From an uncultured Alphaproteobacteria bacterium (GTDB lineage: Bacteria; Pseudomonadota; Alphaproteobacteria; Rhodospirillales; Rhodospirillaceae): a stretch of 64,000 nt of DNA. Each line of letters starts with the position of its first letter. The first letter of the stretch is position 1. The notes under the pieces are model-generated. The model was not told the origin of the DNA and made no database searches. It saw only the letters and a list, made by a program, of their open reading frames with translations. This document shows, in pieces, positions 42,747 to 51,305 of this stretch. The stretch is from NCBI GenBank assembly GCA_900079695.1, contig LT599022.1, forward strand, positions 3,474,937 to 3,538,936, given 5' to 3'. A program made the position numbers and the translations under genes.

Positions 42747-43870
42747 GAGCCAGACACCCCGGAGGAAAGGCCCGAAGGGACACGGGCGCGCCGCACAGGG
42801 TACAGAAGCCACGCGGGAAGTACAATCGGCAGAAGTGCGAGAACCGGCAGCAGCGGCAACATCGCGAGCGACCGCGCGGCGAGGTTGTTGACGCCCAGCA
42901 CGGCCGCCTGGAACCCCACCATCAGCGCCACCGTGACGGCGATCCGCCCGGCCTGGCCGCGGCGGTCGAAGCGGCCGCCGAGCAGGCCGTAGAGCGCGAG
43001 CAGGGTGAGGCCGAGCACCTGCAGCGGCAGCAGCAGGCGCTGCACCCCCTCGATGCGGAAGCGCCGCACGTCGCTTTCCGACAGCGGCCCGGGCTGAACC
43101 TCGAACAGTTCGGCGAGCGGGCGCTCGCGCGCGTCGCGGAAGCGCACCTCGTCGGATCCGTGGCCGTCGCCGAACTCGGCGGTGTAGGAATCGAAGTAGA
43201 GCATCGTGAACTCGTGGGTCGACGGCCGGTATTCCTGGCGCGTGCCGTTGACGAGGTGGATGCGCGGCATCGTCGCCCCCGGCACCAGCGCGCCCTCCTC
43301 GGCCATCACCGTGACCTCGCGGTCGGGGTTGCGGGTGTCCCAGATCAGGATGTTGGAGAGGACGTTGTCGGCGGCGCGCTCGCCGACGAACACCACGACG
43401 CCGTCGCCCACGTCGGTGAACTCGCCTTCCTTCAGCACCAGATGGGTGACGTCCTGGCGGATCGTCCAGTTGAGGTCGCGGAACGCGCGCACCGATTCCG
43501 GGGCGAGCCAGAGGGTGAGGACGTAGCCCATCGCGGTGATCGCGAGCGCGAGCGCGAGCGCGGGCTTCGAGAGATCCCACGGGCTCATGCCGGTGGCCTG
43601 CATCACCACCAGTTCGCGGTCGCCGGTGAGCTTGTTGTAGACGAACAGCACCACCGTGAAGATCGCGATCGGCAGCACCACCATCAGGAAGCCCGGCAGC
43701 AGCAGCGAGGTGAGGCGCAGGAACAGCGCGGCGGACACGCCCTTGTTGACGATCAGGTCGATGAAGCGCAGCGACTGGCTGAGCCACAGCAGGATGGTGA
43801 GGCCGCAGGTGACCAGCACCATGCCGACGACCAGCTGCTTGAGAACGTATCGGGTAAGTCCGCGCATCAT
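42743..43870 (-). CDS. lptF: LPS export ABC transporter permease LptF
   Basis: 375 residues from the first of two adjacent ATG codons. Six membrane segments, three at each end, flank a periplasmic jellyroll, the LptF/LptG layout. RYVLKQLVVGMVLVTCGLTILLWLSQSLRFIDLIVNKG and KLTGDRELVVMQATGMSPW are closer to LptF than LptG. LptF and LptG together form the LptB2FG extractor. Here lptG does not follow: the next gene is lptD, overlapping by four bases. A TATACT box lies nine bases ahead of the first ATG. Confidence 0.92.
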   Translation of the reverse strand: MMRGLTRYVLKQLVVGMVLVTCGLTILLWLSQSLRFIDLIVNKGVSAALFLRLTSLLLPGFLMVVLPIAIFTVVLFVYNKLTGDRELVVMQATGMSPWDLSKPALALALAITAMGYVLTLWLAPESVRAFRDLNWTIRQDVTHLVLKEGEFTDVGDGVVVFVGERAADNVLSNILIWDTRNPDREVTVMAEEGALVPGATMPRIHLVNGTRQEYRPSTHEFTMLYFDSYTAEFGDGHGSDEVRFRDARERPLAELFEVQPGPLSESDVRRFRIEGVQRLLLPLQVLGLTLLALYGLLGGRFDRRGQAGRIAVTVALMVGFQAAVLGVNNLAARSLAMLPLLPVLALLPIVLPAWLLYPVRRARVPSGLSSGVSGS

Positions 43871-43901
43871 GGCGGCGGAGTATAGAGACGGCCGCGGCAC
43901 A

Positions 43902-44594
43902 TTAGAACCGGAATTCCGCCGCGCCCGGCTGCGCGCCTTGGGCGAGGGCGTGGCGGTGGGCGCGGTGGAGCTGCTCGAACCGGGCGAGGAAGGCCTCGCG
44001 CGCCGCCGCCGAGGGCAGCGGCGCGAGGGTCATGTCCTTGAGCGGCCGTTCGGCGATCCTGAGGATCGTGCGCACCTCGGAGGGTTTGAACCCGGCGAGC
44101 TGCACCGCTTCGGTCGCGCCGGCGATCAGGTCGCAGCGCTTGATCTCGGCCTTGACCGCGTCGGGCAGCCGCGCGGGGAGGTTGAAGGCGAGGTGCACCG
44201 CCTCCTGGAGGCGCGTCTCGATCTCGCGGAAGACGTCGCCGACCGCGGCCTTGAGGGGAGTGATGAGGTCGTGGGTGACGTACTCCGGCGCGTCGTGCAG
44301 CAGCGCCGCGAGCAGCACCCAGCTCGGGCTCTGCGGCTGGCGGCGTTCGAGGATCTCGACCACGACGAGGGCGTGCTGCGCCACCGACCAGCCGTGCTCG
44401 CCCGCGGTCTGGCCGTTCCAGCGGGTGTTGCGCGACAGCCCGAGGGCGACGTCGTGGATCTCGATGTCGAGCGGCGACGGTTCGATCAGGTTGAGGCGGC
44501 GGCCGGAGAGCATGCGCTGCCAGGTGCGCGGCGCCTGTTCGTCGAGGCGGCGGCGGTCTTCCGGCGGCAGCGGAGCGCGGGTGAGGCGGGTCAT
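43902..44594 (-). CDS. HD-domain phosphohydrolase, YfbR-like
   Basis: 230 residues. The HD metal motifs are GEHGWSVAQHALVV, LLHDAPEYV and a later Asp in IKRCDLIAG, the arrangement of YfbR-type 5'-deoxynucleotidases and related HD hydrolases. The domain begins only after about 45 residues that resemble a substrate-specific N-terminal extension (RMLSGRRLNLIEPSPLDI). It would act on nucleotides in the cytoplasm, but this is inferred from the family. The ATG overlaps the stop of the upstream hypothetical gene; lptF follows after 31 bases. Confidence 0.78.
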   Translation of the reverse strand: MTRLTRAPLPPEDRRRLDEQAPRTWQRMLSGRRLNLIEPSPLDIEIHDVALGLSRNTRWNGQTAGEHGWSVAQHALVVVEILERRQPQSPSWVLLAALLHDAPEYVTHDLITPLKAAVGDVFREIETRLQEAVHLAFNLPARLPDAVKAEIKRCDLIAGATEAVQLAGFKPSEVRTILRIAERPLKDMTLAPLPSAAAREAFLARFEQLHRAHRHALAQGAQPGAAEFRF

Positions 44595-45046
44595 TGGCAG
44601 AGCGCCAGCATGTCGTGGTTGGTCTTGGCGGGCGCGGGGGGAATGCCGTCGATCGCCTCCACCGACTTCACCGCCTCGGCGCCGGCGATCCGCGCGGCCT
44701 CGCCGAGCAGGCGGGTCTCGACGCCGCCGAGGTCGAGGCGGCCGTCCTTGCCGATCCGCACCGGGGCGCGGTTGAGCTCGAACAGGAACGCCTCGGTGAG
44801 ATAGGGGAGGCGATAGCACATCGCCATCATGCCGGTTTCGCGGGAGGTGAGGCGGAGGGTGATCGGGCGATAGACCGCCACCGCCGGATTGCGGCTGCGC
44901 ATCCCCGCCACCGGCACCCACAGCGGCGGCAACTGCAGCAGGTGCTCGCCCGGCTCGAACGCCGACTTCTTGCCCGAGCCGCCTTCCTCCGCGAGGGCGG
45001 GAAAGGCGGCGAGGCAGGCGAGGGCGAGGGCGGCGAGGCGGATCAT
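44591..45046 (-). CDS. Conserved exported protein of unknown function
   Basis: 151 residues with a signal peptide of about 19 residues (MIRLAALALACLAAFPALA). The mature part is a single small domain: LQLPPLWVPVAGMRSRNPAVAVYRPITL then RLPYLTEAFLFEL. The strand-strand-helix pattern recalls the periplasmic domain of FliL-like proteins, but the match is too weak to assign. No catalytic motif is visible. It is coupled through a four-base overlap to the HD hydrolase and lies downstream of tadA. Confidence 0.7.
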   Translation of the reverse strand: MIRLAALALACLAAFPALAEEGGSGKKSAFEPGEHLLQLPPLWVPVAGMRSRNPAVAVYRPITLRLTSRETGMMAMCYRLPYLTEAFLFELNRAPVRIGKDGRLDLGGVETRLLGEAARIAGAEAVKSVEAIDGIPPAPAKTNHDMLALCQ

Positions 45047-45101
45047 CGGGGGCGTCCGGAGAGAAAAACGGCCCCCATCATTGCGGCTTCGCGCCCGCCG
45101 A

Positions 45102-45578
45102 TCAAGCGCCGCGCCGCGCCGCGAAGAATTCCCGCAGCAGCGCCGCGGAGTCGCTCTCGCGGATGCCGCCGTAGACCTCCGGGCGGTGGTGCAGGGTCGG
45201 CTGCGCGAAGATTCGCGGGCCGTGGTCGACGCCGCCGCCCTTGGGGTCGAACGCGCCGAAATACACCCGGCGGATGCGCGCGAAGGCGATCGCCGCGGCG
45301 CACATCGCGCAGGGTTCGAGGGTGACGTAAAGGTCGCAGTCGGGCAGGCGGGGTTCGCCGCGCAGGGCGCAGGCGGCGCGGATCGCCAGGAGTTCGGCGT
45401 GGGCGGTGGGGTCGGCGTCGGCCTCGGTGCGGTTGGCGGCGGCGGCGAGGAGTCGCCCTCCGGCGTCGACCACCACCGCGCCCACCGGCACTTCGCCCGC
45501 CTCGCCCGCCGCGCGCGCAAGGCGCAGCGCGACCTCCATCGGTGATGCTTCCGGACGGGTTGACGGCGTGGCGTGCAT
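45102..45578 (-). CDS. tadA: tRNA adenosine deaminase
   Basis: 158 residues. TadA converts A34 of tRNA-Arg to inosine. The zinc and catalytic residues are H60 and E62 in AHAELLAI and C90 and C93 in PCAMCAAAI. GAFDPKGGGVDHG is the usual TadA loop. The ATG at 45578 gives the normal length; a later ATG at 45539 is also possible. It is divergent from the lytic transglycosylase gene. Confidence 0.94.
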   Translation of the reverse strand: MHATPSTRPEASPMEVALRLARAAGEAGEVPVGAVVVDAGGRLLAAAANRTEADADPTAHAELLAIRAACALRGEPRLPDCDLYVTLEPCAMCAAAIAFARIRRVYFGAFDPKGGGVDHGPRIFAQPTLHHRPEVYGGIRESDSAALLREFFAARRGA

Positions 45579-45667
45579 GTCGTCACAGTGCTGGGGATGC
45601 CCGCCCGGGTCAAGCCCGCCCCGCCGTTTCAGAGTTTCGTAACCAAAGGTCGAATAGTCTGATCCGC

Positions 45668-46903
45668 ATGAAATCGCGAAGACACATACTGCGGTTCGGC
45701 GCGGCGCTCGCGCTGGCGGCGGCCTCCGCATCCGGCGGCGCCCAGGCGGCCGGGGTGCCGGTCGCCGGGCTGATGGTCGAGGGCCGGGTGCTCGCGGCGA
45801 TCCGCGCCGCCAGCGACACCACCGGCGTCGCCTTTCCCTACCTTCTCGCCAAAGCCTACCGCGAGAGCGGCTTCGACGCCGGGGCGGACGCGTCGTCGTC
45901 GTCGGCCGCGGGCATCTTCCAGTTCACCCGCCAGACCTGGCTCGACCTGTTCCAGCGCCACGGCGCGCGCTACGGCCAGGCGACCCTCGCCGCGCGGATC
46001 GCGCGGGTGCGCGGCGTCGCGACGGTGGCCGACGCGGCGGCGGCACGGCGGATTCTCGCGCTGCGTCACGATCCGGCGCTCGCCGCCCATCTCGCCGCCG
46101 AATATACCCGCGAGAACCGCGAGGTGCTGGAGCGCGCCCTCGGCCGCCGGGCCACGCCCGAAGAGCTCTACATCGCGCATTTCCTCGGTCCGCAGGGTGC
46201 GTTGCAGCTGTTGCGCGCGGCGCGCGCCAATCCGGATCTCGCCGCCGCCGAGGTCTTTCCCGACGCCGCCGCCAGCAATCCGGCGCTGTTCACGCCGAAG
46301 GGCGAACTGGTGAGCGTCGCCTCGCTGCATCGCGGTCTGGTACGCACCTTCCGCCGCGAACTGCTGCGGTTCTCGGGCTATCGGCCGCCCGCGCTTTCGC
46401 CGCGCAAGCCGCGCGCGCCCGACGCGGCGACTCTCGCCGCCGCGCTCGCGGCCGGGGTGCTGCCGGGGGGCGGGTTCGCTCTGCCGTGGGTGGACCCGCG
46501 GCTCGACGCGCCCGAGCCGGTGCGCGACGGGCTCGCCGTCGCCGCGCGCGACGACCTGCTGCGGGTCGCGCTCGCCGCCGCCGAGGGCGCGCCGACGGTC
46601 TATTCCGCTCTGCACGGGTTCGCGCCGCCGGGCTGGGTCGAGACCCCGGTCGCGCCGCCCGCCGCGGCCCTGCCCGCCGCCGCCGCGGCTCCGGCGTTCG
46701 CCACCGTCGAGGCGGCGTGGATCCCGGTCGCCGCCGATCGCGCGGCGGGATTGCTGGTGCAGAGCGTGTCGCCCCGCTTCGCCGCGGCGATGCCCGAACC
46801 CGAGCGCGAGGGCGTGACGGTTGCCCGGGGCGCGATGCCGCGGTATGAGGAGCGCGAGGCGCCGGAACTCGCCGACGCGTCGGCCCGTCGTCCGGGCGTC
46901 TGA
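45668..46903 (+). CDS. Exported lytic transglycosylase-like protein
   Basis: 411 residues. A signal peptide (about 1-27) is followed by an SLT/lysozyme-like domain: LAKAYRESGFDAGADASSSSAAGIFQFTRQTW contains the catalytic Glu and the GIFQFT motif. ELYIAHFLGPQGA is the third SLT signature. The C-terminal half is Ala/Pro-rich and probably disordered or cell-wall spanning. It would cleave peptidoglycan glycan strands in the periplasm. It stands alone, divergent from tadA. Confidence 0.82.
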   Translation: MKSRRHILRFGAALALAAASASGGAQAAGVPVAGLMVEGRVLAAIRAASDTTGVAFPYLLAKAYRESGFDAGADASSSSAAGIFQFTRQTWLDLFQRHGARYGQATLAARIARVRGVATVADAAAARRILALRHDPALAAHLAAEYTRENREVLERALGRRATPEELYIAHFLGPQGALQLLRAARANPDLAAAEVFPDAAASNPALFTPKGELVSVASLHRGLVRTFRRELLRFSGYRPPALSPRKPRAPDAATLAAALAAGVLPGGGFALPWVDPRLDAPEPVRDGLAVAARDDLLRVALAAAEGAPTVYSALHGFAPPGWVETPVAPPAAALPAAAAAPAFATVEAAWIPVAADRAAGLLVQSVSPRFAAAMPEPEREGVTVARGAMPRYEEREAPELADASARRPGV

Positions 46904-46951
46904 CGCGTCTCCGGACGCACCGGATTTACCAGCCAGCGCCGCGGAGGGCAG

Positions 46952-47860
46952 ATGAGCGACGACACCAGGGAACGCGTGGCCAAGGCGATCGCCCGCGCGG
47001 GCGTGTGCTCGCGCCGCGAGGCGGAGGTGCGGATCGCCGCCGGCCGGGTTTCGGTCAACGGGCGGCGCATCGACACGCCGGCGACCCTGGTGGGGGCGGA
47101 CGACGTCGTCGCCGTCGACGGCCGGCCGCTGCCGGAGAAGTCGCCGCCGCGGCTGTGGCGCTACCACAAGCCGGTCGGCCTGGTCACCACCCACAAGGAT
47201 CCGGAAGGCCGCCCGACGGTGTTCGAGCGCCTGCCGCCGGATCTGCCGCGGGTGATCTCGGTGGGCCGCCTCGACCTCAATTCCGAGGGCCTGCTGCTGC
47301 TCACCAACGACGGCGAGCTGGCGCGCCGCCTCGAACTCCCCGCCAACGCGTGGTCGCGGCGCTACCGCGTGCGCGTCCACGGCACGCCGACCGAGGATCA
47401 CCTCGCCCGCCTCGCCGCCGGGATGACGGTGGAGGGGGTGCGCTACGGATCGGTGAAGGCGACGATCGAGCGCCAGCAGGGCGCCAACGCCTGGATCGAG
47501 GCGACCCTCGCCGAGGGCAAGAACCGCGAGATCCGGCGCCTGATGGAGGCGCTCGGGTTCTCGGTCAACCGCCTGATCCGCGTCAACTACGGGCCGTTCG
47601 CCCTGGGCGCGCTGCCGCCCGGCGCGGTCGAGGAGATCCCGCCGAAGGTGCTGCGCCAGACCCTCGGCCCCGATATCGCCGCGCAGCTGCCCTCCGCCGC
47701 CGCCGAGGGCCGCGAGCGCCGCCGCCGCGAGCAGACCGGCGCCGCGCCCGCGCCGAAGCCGAAATCCGAGGGCGACGCCCACTCGGCGCGCCGCAAGCCG
47801 CCGAAGTCGCACCGCTTCGACGCCACCAAGGCGGGCCGCCTGAAGGCGAGGAAGCCGTGA
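46952..47860 (+). CDS. RluB/RluE/RluF-family rRNA pseudouridine synthase
   Basis: 302 residues. An S4 RNA-binding domain (RVAKAIARAGVCSRREAEVRI) precedes the catalytic core, where VGRLDLNSEGLLLLTNDG holds the catalytic Asp. The family modifies 23S rRNA, as RluB does at position 2605 in E. coli. The C-terminal 60 residues are basic and low-complexity (Lys/Arg/Pro-rich). Its stop overlaps the rsmD GTG start, so two rRNA modification enzymes are coupled. Confidence 0.9.
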   Translation: MSDDTRERVAKAIARAGVCSRREAEVRIAAGRVSVNGRRIDTPATLVGADDVVAVDGRPLPEKSPPRLWRYHKPVGLVTTHKDPEGRPTVFERLPPDLPRVISVGRLDLNSEGLLLLTNDGELARRLELPANAWSRRYRVRVHGTPTEDHLARLAAGMTVEGVRYGSVKATIERQQGANAWIEATLAEGKNREIRRLMEALGFSVNRLIRVNYGPFALGALPPGAVEEIPPKVLRQTLGPDIAAQLPSAAAEGRERRRREQTGAAPAPKPKSEGDAHSARRKPPKSHRFDATKAGRLKARKP

Positions 47861-48408
47861 GAATCGTCGCCGGGCGCAACAAGGGGCGGATCCTCGCCGC
47901 TCCCGAAGGCGGCGACACCCGCCCGACCTCCGACCGCGCCCGCGAGGCGCTGTTCAACATCCTCGCGCACCGTTACGCGCCGGAGGACTTCAGCCTCCAC
48001 GGCGCGCGGGTGCTCGACCTGTTCGCGGGAACCGGCGCGCTGGGGCTGGAGGCGTGGTCGCGCGGCGCCGCGCACGTCACCTTCGTCGAGCGCGACGCCG
48101 CCGCGCTCAAGGCGCTCGCCGCCAATCTCCGCGCCACCCGCGCCGAGGCGGAGATCCTGCGCGCCGACGCGACGCACCCGCCGCGGGCGAAGATCGCCTG
48201 CGATCTCGTGTTCCTCGACCCGCCCTATGCCGAGGGCGTCGCCGCCGCCGCGCTCGCCGCCGCCGACGCGGCGGGCTGGGTGCGGGCGGGCGCGGTGGCG
48301 GTCGCCGAAACCGCGGCCGCGGATGCGCCGGTCTGGCCTCCCGGGTTCGTCGTCGACGACCGCCGCGTCTACGGCAAGGCCGCGCTCACCTTTCTCCGCC
48401 GCGCCTGA
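47857..48408 (+). CDS. rsmD: 16S rRNA (guanine(966)-N2)-methyltransferase
   Basis: 183 residues from a GTG that overlaps the preceding stop (GTGA). RIVAGRNKGRIL and RPTSDRAREALFNIL are the RsmD N-terminal signature; LDLFAGTGALGLEA is the SAM site and FLDPPYAEG the catalytic (N/D)PP(Y/F) motif. It methylates G966 of 16S rRNA. No further gene follows for 222 bases. Confidence 0.94.
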   Translation: MRIVAGRNKGRILAAPEGGDTRPTSDRAREALFNILAHRYAPEDFSLHGARVLDLFAGTGALGLEAWSRGAAHVTFVERDAAALKALAANLRATRAEAEILRADATHPPRAKIACDLVFLDPPYAEGVAAAALAAADAAGWVRAGAVAVAETAAADAPVWPPGFVVDDRRVYGKAALTFLRRA

Positions 48409-48575
48409 GACTCGGGCGCGGGTTTTTCCCGCACTCGCCGCCCGCGCGCATCGCGCGCCGCTTCGCCGCGTCCGGCCTTCCCCCGCAAGGCGCTGATTCG
48501 CAACCGCGAAAATCCGACGCCGGAGTGTCCCTTTCCGCCGTATGGATATCTTTCGCCGGAACCTCGGGTTGCGGC

Positions 48576-48581
48576 TATACT
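48576..48581 (+). promoter_or_regulatory. Candidate -10 box for the glycerol dehydrogenase gene
   Basis: TATACT stands out in the 222-base gap 49 bases ahead of the start codon. No convincing -35 lies at the normal spacing, so the promoter may need an activator. Confidence 0.35.
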
Positions 48582-48630
48582 GAGCGCGGGGTTTTCGGGG
48601 AAACCGCACTTCGGAAAGGGAACTCGGACC

Positions 48631-49785
48631 ATGCTGACCACCGCGATATTTCCCAGTCGGTACGTGCAGGGTGCGAACGCGCTGACCGTCCTCGGCGAGG
48701 AGGTGGCGCGGTTGGGCTCGCGCGCGCTGGTGCTCGAAAGCCCGAGCGTCGCGCGCGATCTCGGCGCGACCATCGACGCCGCGCTCAAGGGGCACTGCGC
48801 CGCGACCGTCGAGGTCTTCGGCCGCGAATGCTGCGACGTCGAGATCGAGCGCCTCAAGGCGATCGTCGCCGACAAGGCGGCGGACGTGATCGTCGGCATC
48901 GGCGGCGGCAAGACCCTCGACACCGCCAAGGCGGTCGCCCACTTCTGCGGGTTGCCGGTGGCGGTGGTGCCGAGCCTCGCCTCGACCGACGCGCCGTGCT
49001 CGGCGCTGTCGGTGATCTACACCGCCCAGGGCGCGTTCGACCGCTATCTGGTGCTGCCGAAGAACCCGGAAGTGGTGCTGGTGGACACCGCGGTGATCGC
49101 CAGGGCGCCGGCGCGCTTCCTCTCCGCCGGGATGGGCGACGCCCTCGCCACTTGGTTCGAGGCCGAGAGCTGCCGCATCAAGCAGGCGGGCAACATGACC
49201 GGGCGCTGCGGCAACATGACCGCCTACGCGCTCGCGCGGCTGTGCTTCGACACCCTCATGGACTACGGGCCGCTCGCGCTGCGCGCGGCGGATTCCGGCG
49301 CGGTGACGCCCGCGTTCGAGCGCATCGTCGAGGCCAACACCCTGCTTTCGGGGCTCGGCTTCGAGAGCGGCGGCCTCGGCGCCTGCCACGCCATCCACAA
49401 CGGCCTCACCGTGCTGCCGCAGACCCATTCCTATTGGCACGGCGAGAAGGTGACGATCGGCGTTCTCGCGACGATGTTCCTCGCCGACCATCCCCCGGCG
49501 ATGATCGACAAGGTGTTCGGCTTCTGCGAGGCGGTGAACCTGCCCACCACCCTCGCCGACATCGGTCTCGCCGAAGTCGGCGAGGCGGAACTGATGCGGG
49601 CCGCCGAGGCCGCCTGCGCGGCGGGCGAGACGATCCACAACGAGCCCCACGAGATCAACCCGCAGGTGGTGCTGTGGGCGCTCAAGACCGCCGATGCGGA
49701 AGGGCACCGGCGCAAGACCGCGGCCCGCGAGGGCAAGACCGCCGCGATCGCGGAATCGAGCCGTTGGCACCTGATGGTCGCCTGA
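48631..49785 (+). CDS. gldA: Glycerol dehydrogenase
   Basis: 384 residues. The iron/zinc-type alcohol dehydrogenase fold shows the NAD motif GIGGGKTLDTAKAV and the zinc ligands Asp170 (GMGDALATWFEAE), His253 or His256 (CHAIHNGL) and His270 (YWHGEKV). GldA oxidises glycerol to dihydroxyacetone and can reduce methylglyoxal. The RNMTGRCGNMTAY-like block and overall length match GldA. The gene is transcribed alone and ends in a strong terminator. Confidence 0.92.
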   Translation: MLTTAIFPSRYVQGANALTVLGEEVARLGSRALVLESPSVARDLGATIDAALKGHCAATVEVFGRECCDVEIERLKAIVADKAADVIVGIGGGKTLDTAKAVAHFCGLPVAVVPSLASTDAPCSALSVIYTAQGAFDRYLVLPKNPEVVLVDTAVIARAPARFLSAGMGDALATWFEAESCRIKQAGNMTGRCGNMTAYALARLCFDTLMDYGPLALRAADSGAVTPAFERIVEANTLLSGLGFESGGLGACHAIHNGLTVLPQTHSYWHGEKVTIGVLATMFLADHPPAMIDKVFGFCEAVNLPTTLADIGLAEVGEAELMRAAEAACAAGETIHNEPHEINPQVVLWALKTADAEGHRRKTAAREGKTAAIAESSRWHLMVA

Positions 49786-49811
49786 GCCCACCGGGATTGG
49801 CCAGCGGCGGC

Positions 49812-49839
49812 GGGGCGTCCGGAGGGACGCCCCGTTTTT
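49812..49839 (+). terminator. Rho-independent terminator after gldA
   Basis: GGGGCGTCC (49812-49820) pairs with GGACGCCCC (49825-49833) around a 4-base loop, followed by GTTTTT. It lies 26 bases past the stop, in the gap to the convergent cfa gene. Confidence 0.85.
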
Positions 49840-49849
49840 CGCCGGGGCG

Positions 49850-51094
49850 TTACACCGCCAGCGGCAGCGGATGGGTGGCCTCGAACTGGGTGACGTAGTC
49901 GCGGGTGTCGGGCACCACGGTCTTGTCGCGCGCGAGCTGGAGCTGGAACACCACCTGTCCCTCGTGGCGGAACGCCATCTCGCAGCCGAGCAGATAGAAC
50001 TCCCACATCCGGCAGAATCGTTCGTCGAGCATGTCGCCGATCTCGGCGCGGTGCTCCTGGAAGCGGCGGTGCCAGTGCTTGAGGGTCTCGGCGTAGTGCA
50101 GCTTCAGCACCTCGACGTCGCAGACGATCAGGTTTTCGCGCTCCACCGCCGCCATCACCTCGGAGAGCGCCGGGCAATAGCCGCCGGGGAAGATGTACTT
50201 GCGGATCCAGGCGTTGGTGCCGCCGGGCGGGTCGGAGCGGCCGATGGTGTGCAGCAGCGCCACGCCGTCCTCGGCGAGGCTGCGGCGCACCGATTCGAAA
50301 TAGGCGCGGTACTGGCGGATCCCGACGTGCTCGAACATGCCCACCGAGACGATGCGGTCGAAGCGCCCGGCCACCGCGCGGTAGTCGGTGAGCTCGAACC
50401 GCACCCGGTCGTCGAGCCCCGCCGCCCGGGCGCGCTCGCGCGCCACCAGCAATTGCTCTTCCGAAAGGGTGATGCCGGTGACCTCGACCTCGAAGTGCTT
50501 GGCGAGGTAGAGCGCCATGCCGCCCCAGCCGCAGCCGATGTCGAGCACCTTCTGCCCGGGGGCGAGCAGAAGCTTCGCGGCGATGTGGCGCTTCTTCGCC
50601 GCCTGGGCGGTCTCCAGGCTTTCGTTGCCGGTGGGGAAGTAGGCGCAGGAATATTGGCGGTCGGCGTCGAGGAAGGTTTCGTAGAGCTGGGGCGAGAGGT
50701 CGTAATGGTGGGCGACGTTGCGGCGGCTCTGCGGGATCGGGTTGTTCTGGTGGATCACCCGCAGCACCCGGTTGATCCATTGGCGGAAGCGCAGCAACGC
50801 TCCCGGGTCCTGCTGGGCGTTGATCATGAACAGCGCCAGCATGTCGGCGAGCGAGCCCTGCTCGATCGTCACCGAACCCTCCATGTAGCCCTCGCCGAAC
50901 GCCAATGCGGGCTGCCAGGGCAGGCGGCGGAACACGCCGGGGTCGCTGATGCGGATCGTCACCGGGCCGGGGGTATCGGCCGGGCGGGTGCGCGGAAAGG
51001 GGCGGCCGCGAACCGAGAACTGCGAGCCGTCGGGCCGGACCACGGTCAACTCGCCGAAGCGGATCAATCGCTTGATGAAAGCCTCGAAAATCAT
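49850..51094 (-). CDS. cfa: Cyclopropane-fatty-acyl-phospholipid synthase
   Basis: 414 residues. Cfa methylenates unsaturated acyl chains of membrane phospholipids with SAM, usually under stress or in stationary phase. The N-terminal lipid-binding domain precedes the methyltransferase domain: NVAHHYDLSPQLYETFLD, VLDIGCGWGGMALYLA (SAM site) and MFEHVG are diagnostic. The ATG at 51094 has AGGAGG eight bases ahead and was preferred over the frame start at 51187. The 211-base gap upstream is shared with the divergent transporter gene. Confidence 0.93.
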   Translation of the reverse strand: MIFEAFIKRLIRFGELTVVRPDGSQFSVRGRPFPRTRPADTPGPVTIRISDPGVFRRLPWQPALAFGEGYMEGSVTIEQGSLADMLALFMINAQQDPGALLRFRQWINRVLRVIHQNNPIPQSRRNVAHHYDLSPQLYETFLDADRQYSCAYFPTGNESLETAQAAKKRHIAAKLLLAPGQKVLDIGCGWGGMALYLAKHFEVEVTGITLSEEQLLVARERARAAGLDDRVRFELTDYRAVAGRFDRIVSVGMFEHVGIRQYRAYFESVRRSLAEDGVALLHTIGRSDPPGGTNAWIRKYIFPGGYCPALSEVMAAVERENLIVCDVEVLKLHYAETLKHWHRRFQEHRAEIGDMLDERFCRMWEFYLLGCEMAFRHEGQVVFQLQLARDKTVVPDTRDYVTQFEATHPLPLAV

Positions 51095-51305
51095 GCGCTG
51101 CGCCTCCTGAACGTGCGAACGCGAGGACAAAACGCGGAATCGGATTGTCTTGAATATGCATGCGATATGGGGGCGGTTCCGCCGCACGTAAACGATTGTG
51201 AATTTTTCAGGACTGATTTGCGGTTCGTGCAGGGCTCGGTTGCGTTTCGGGATTGCGGCCGCGTCCGGGTTGTGACAGCACTATTGACTCACCAGGAGAA
51301 CGCCC

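Noticed and set aside
40707-42992. 761-codon plus-strand frame opposite lptD
   Set aside because: Antisense to a clear LptD; composition is Gly/Ala/Val/Arg noise with no motif. The length reflects the scarcity of stop codons at this G+C content.
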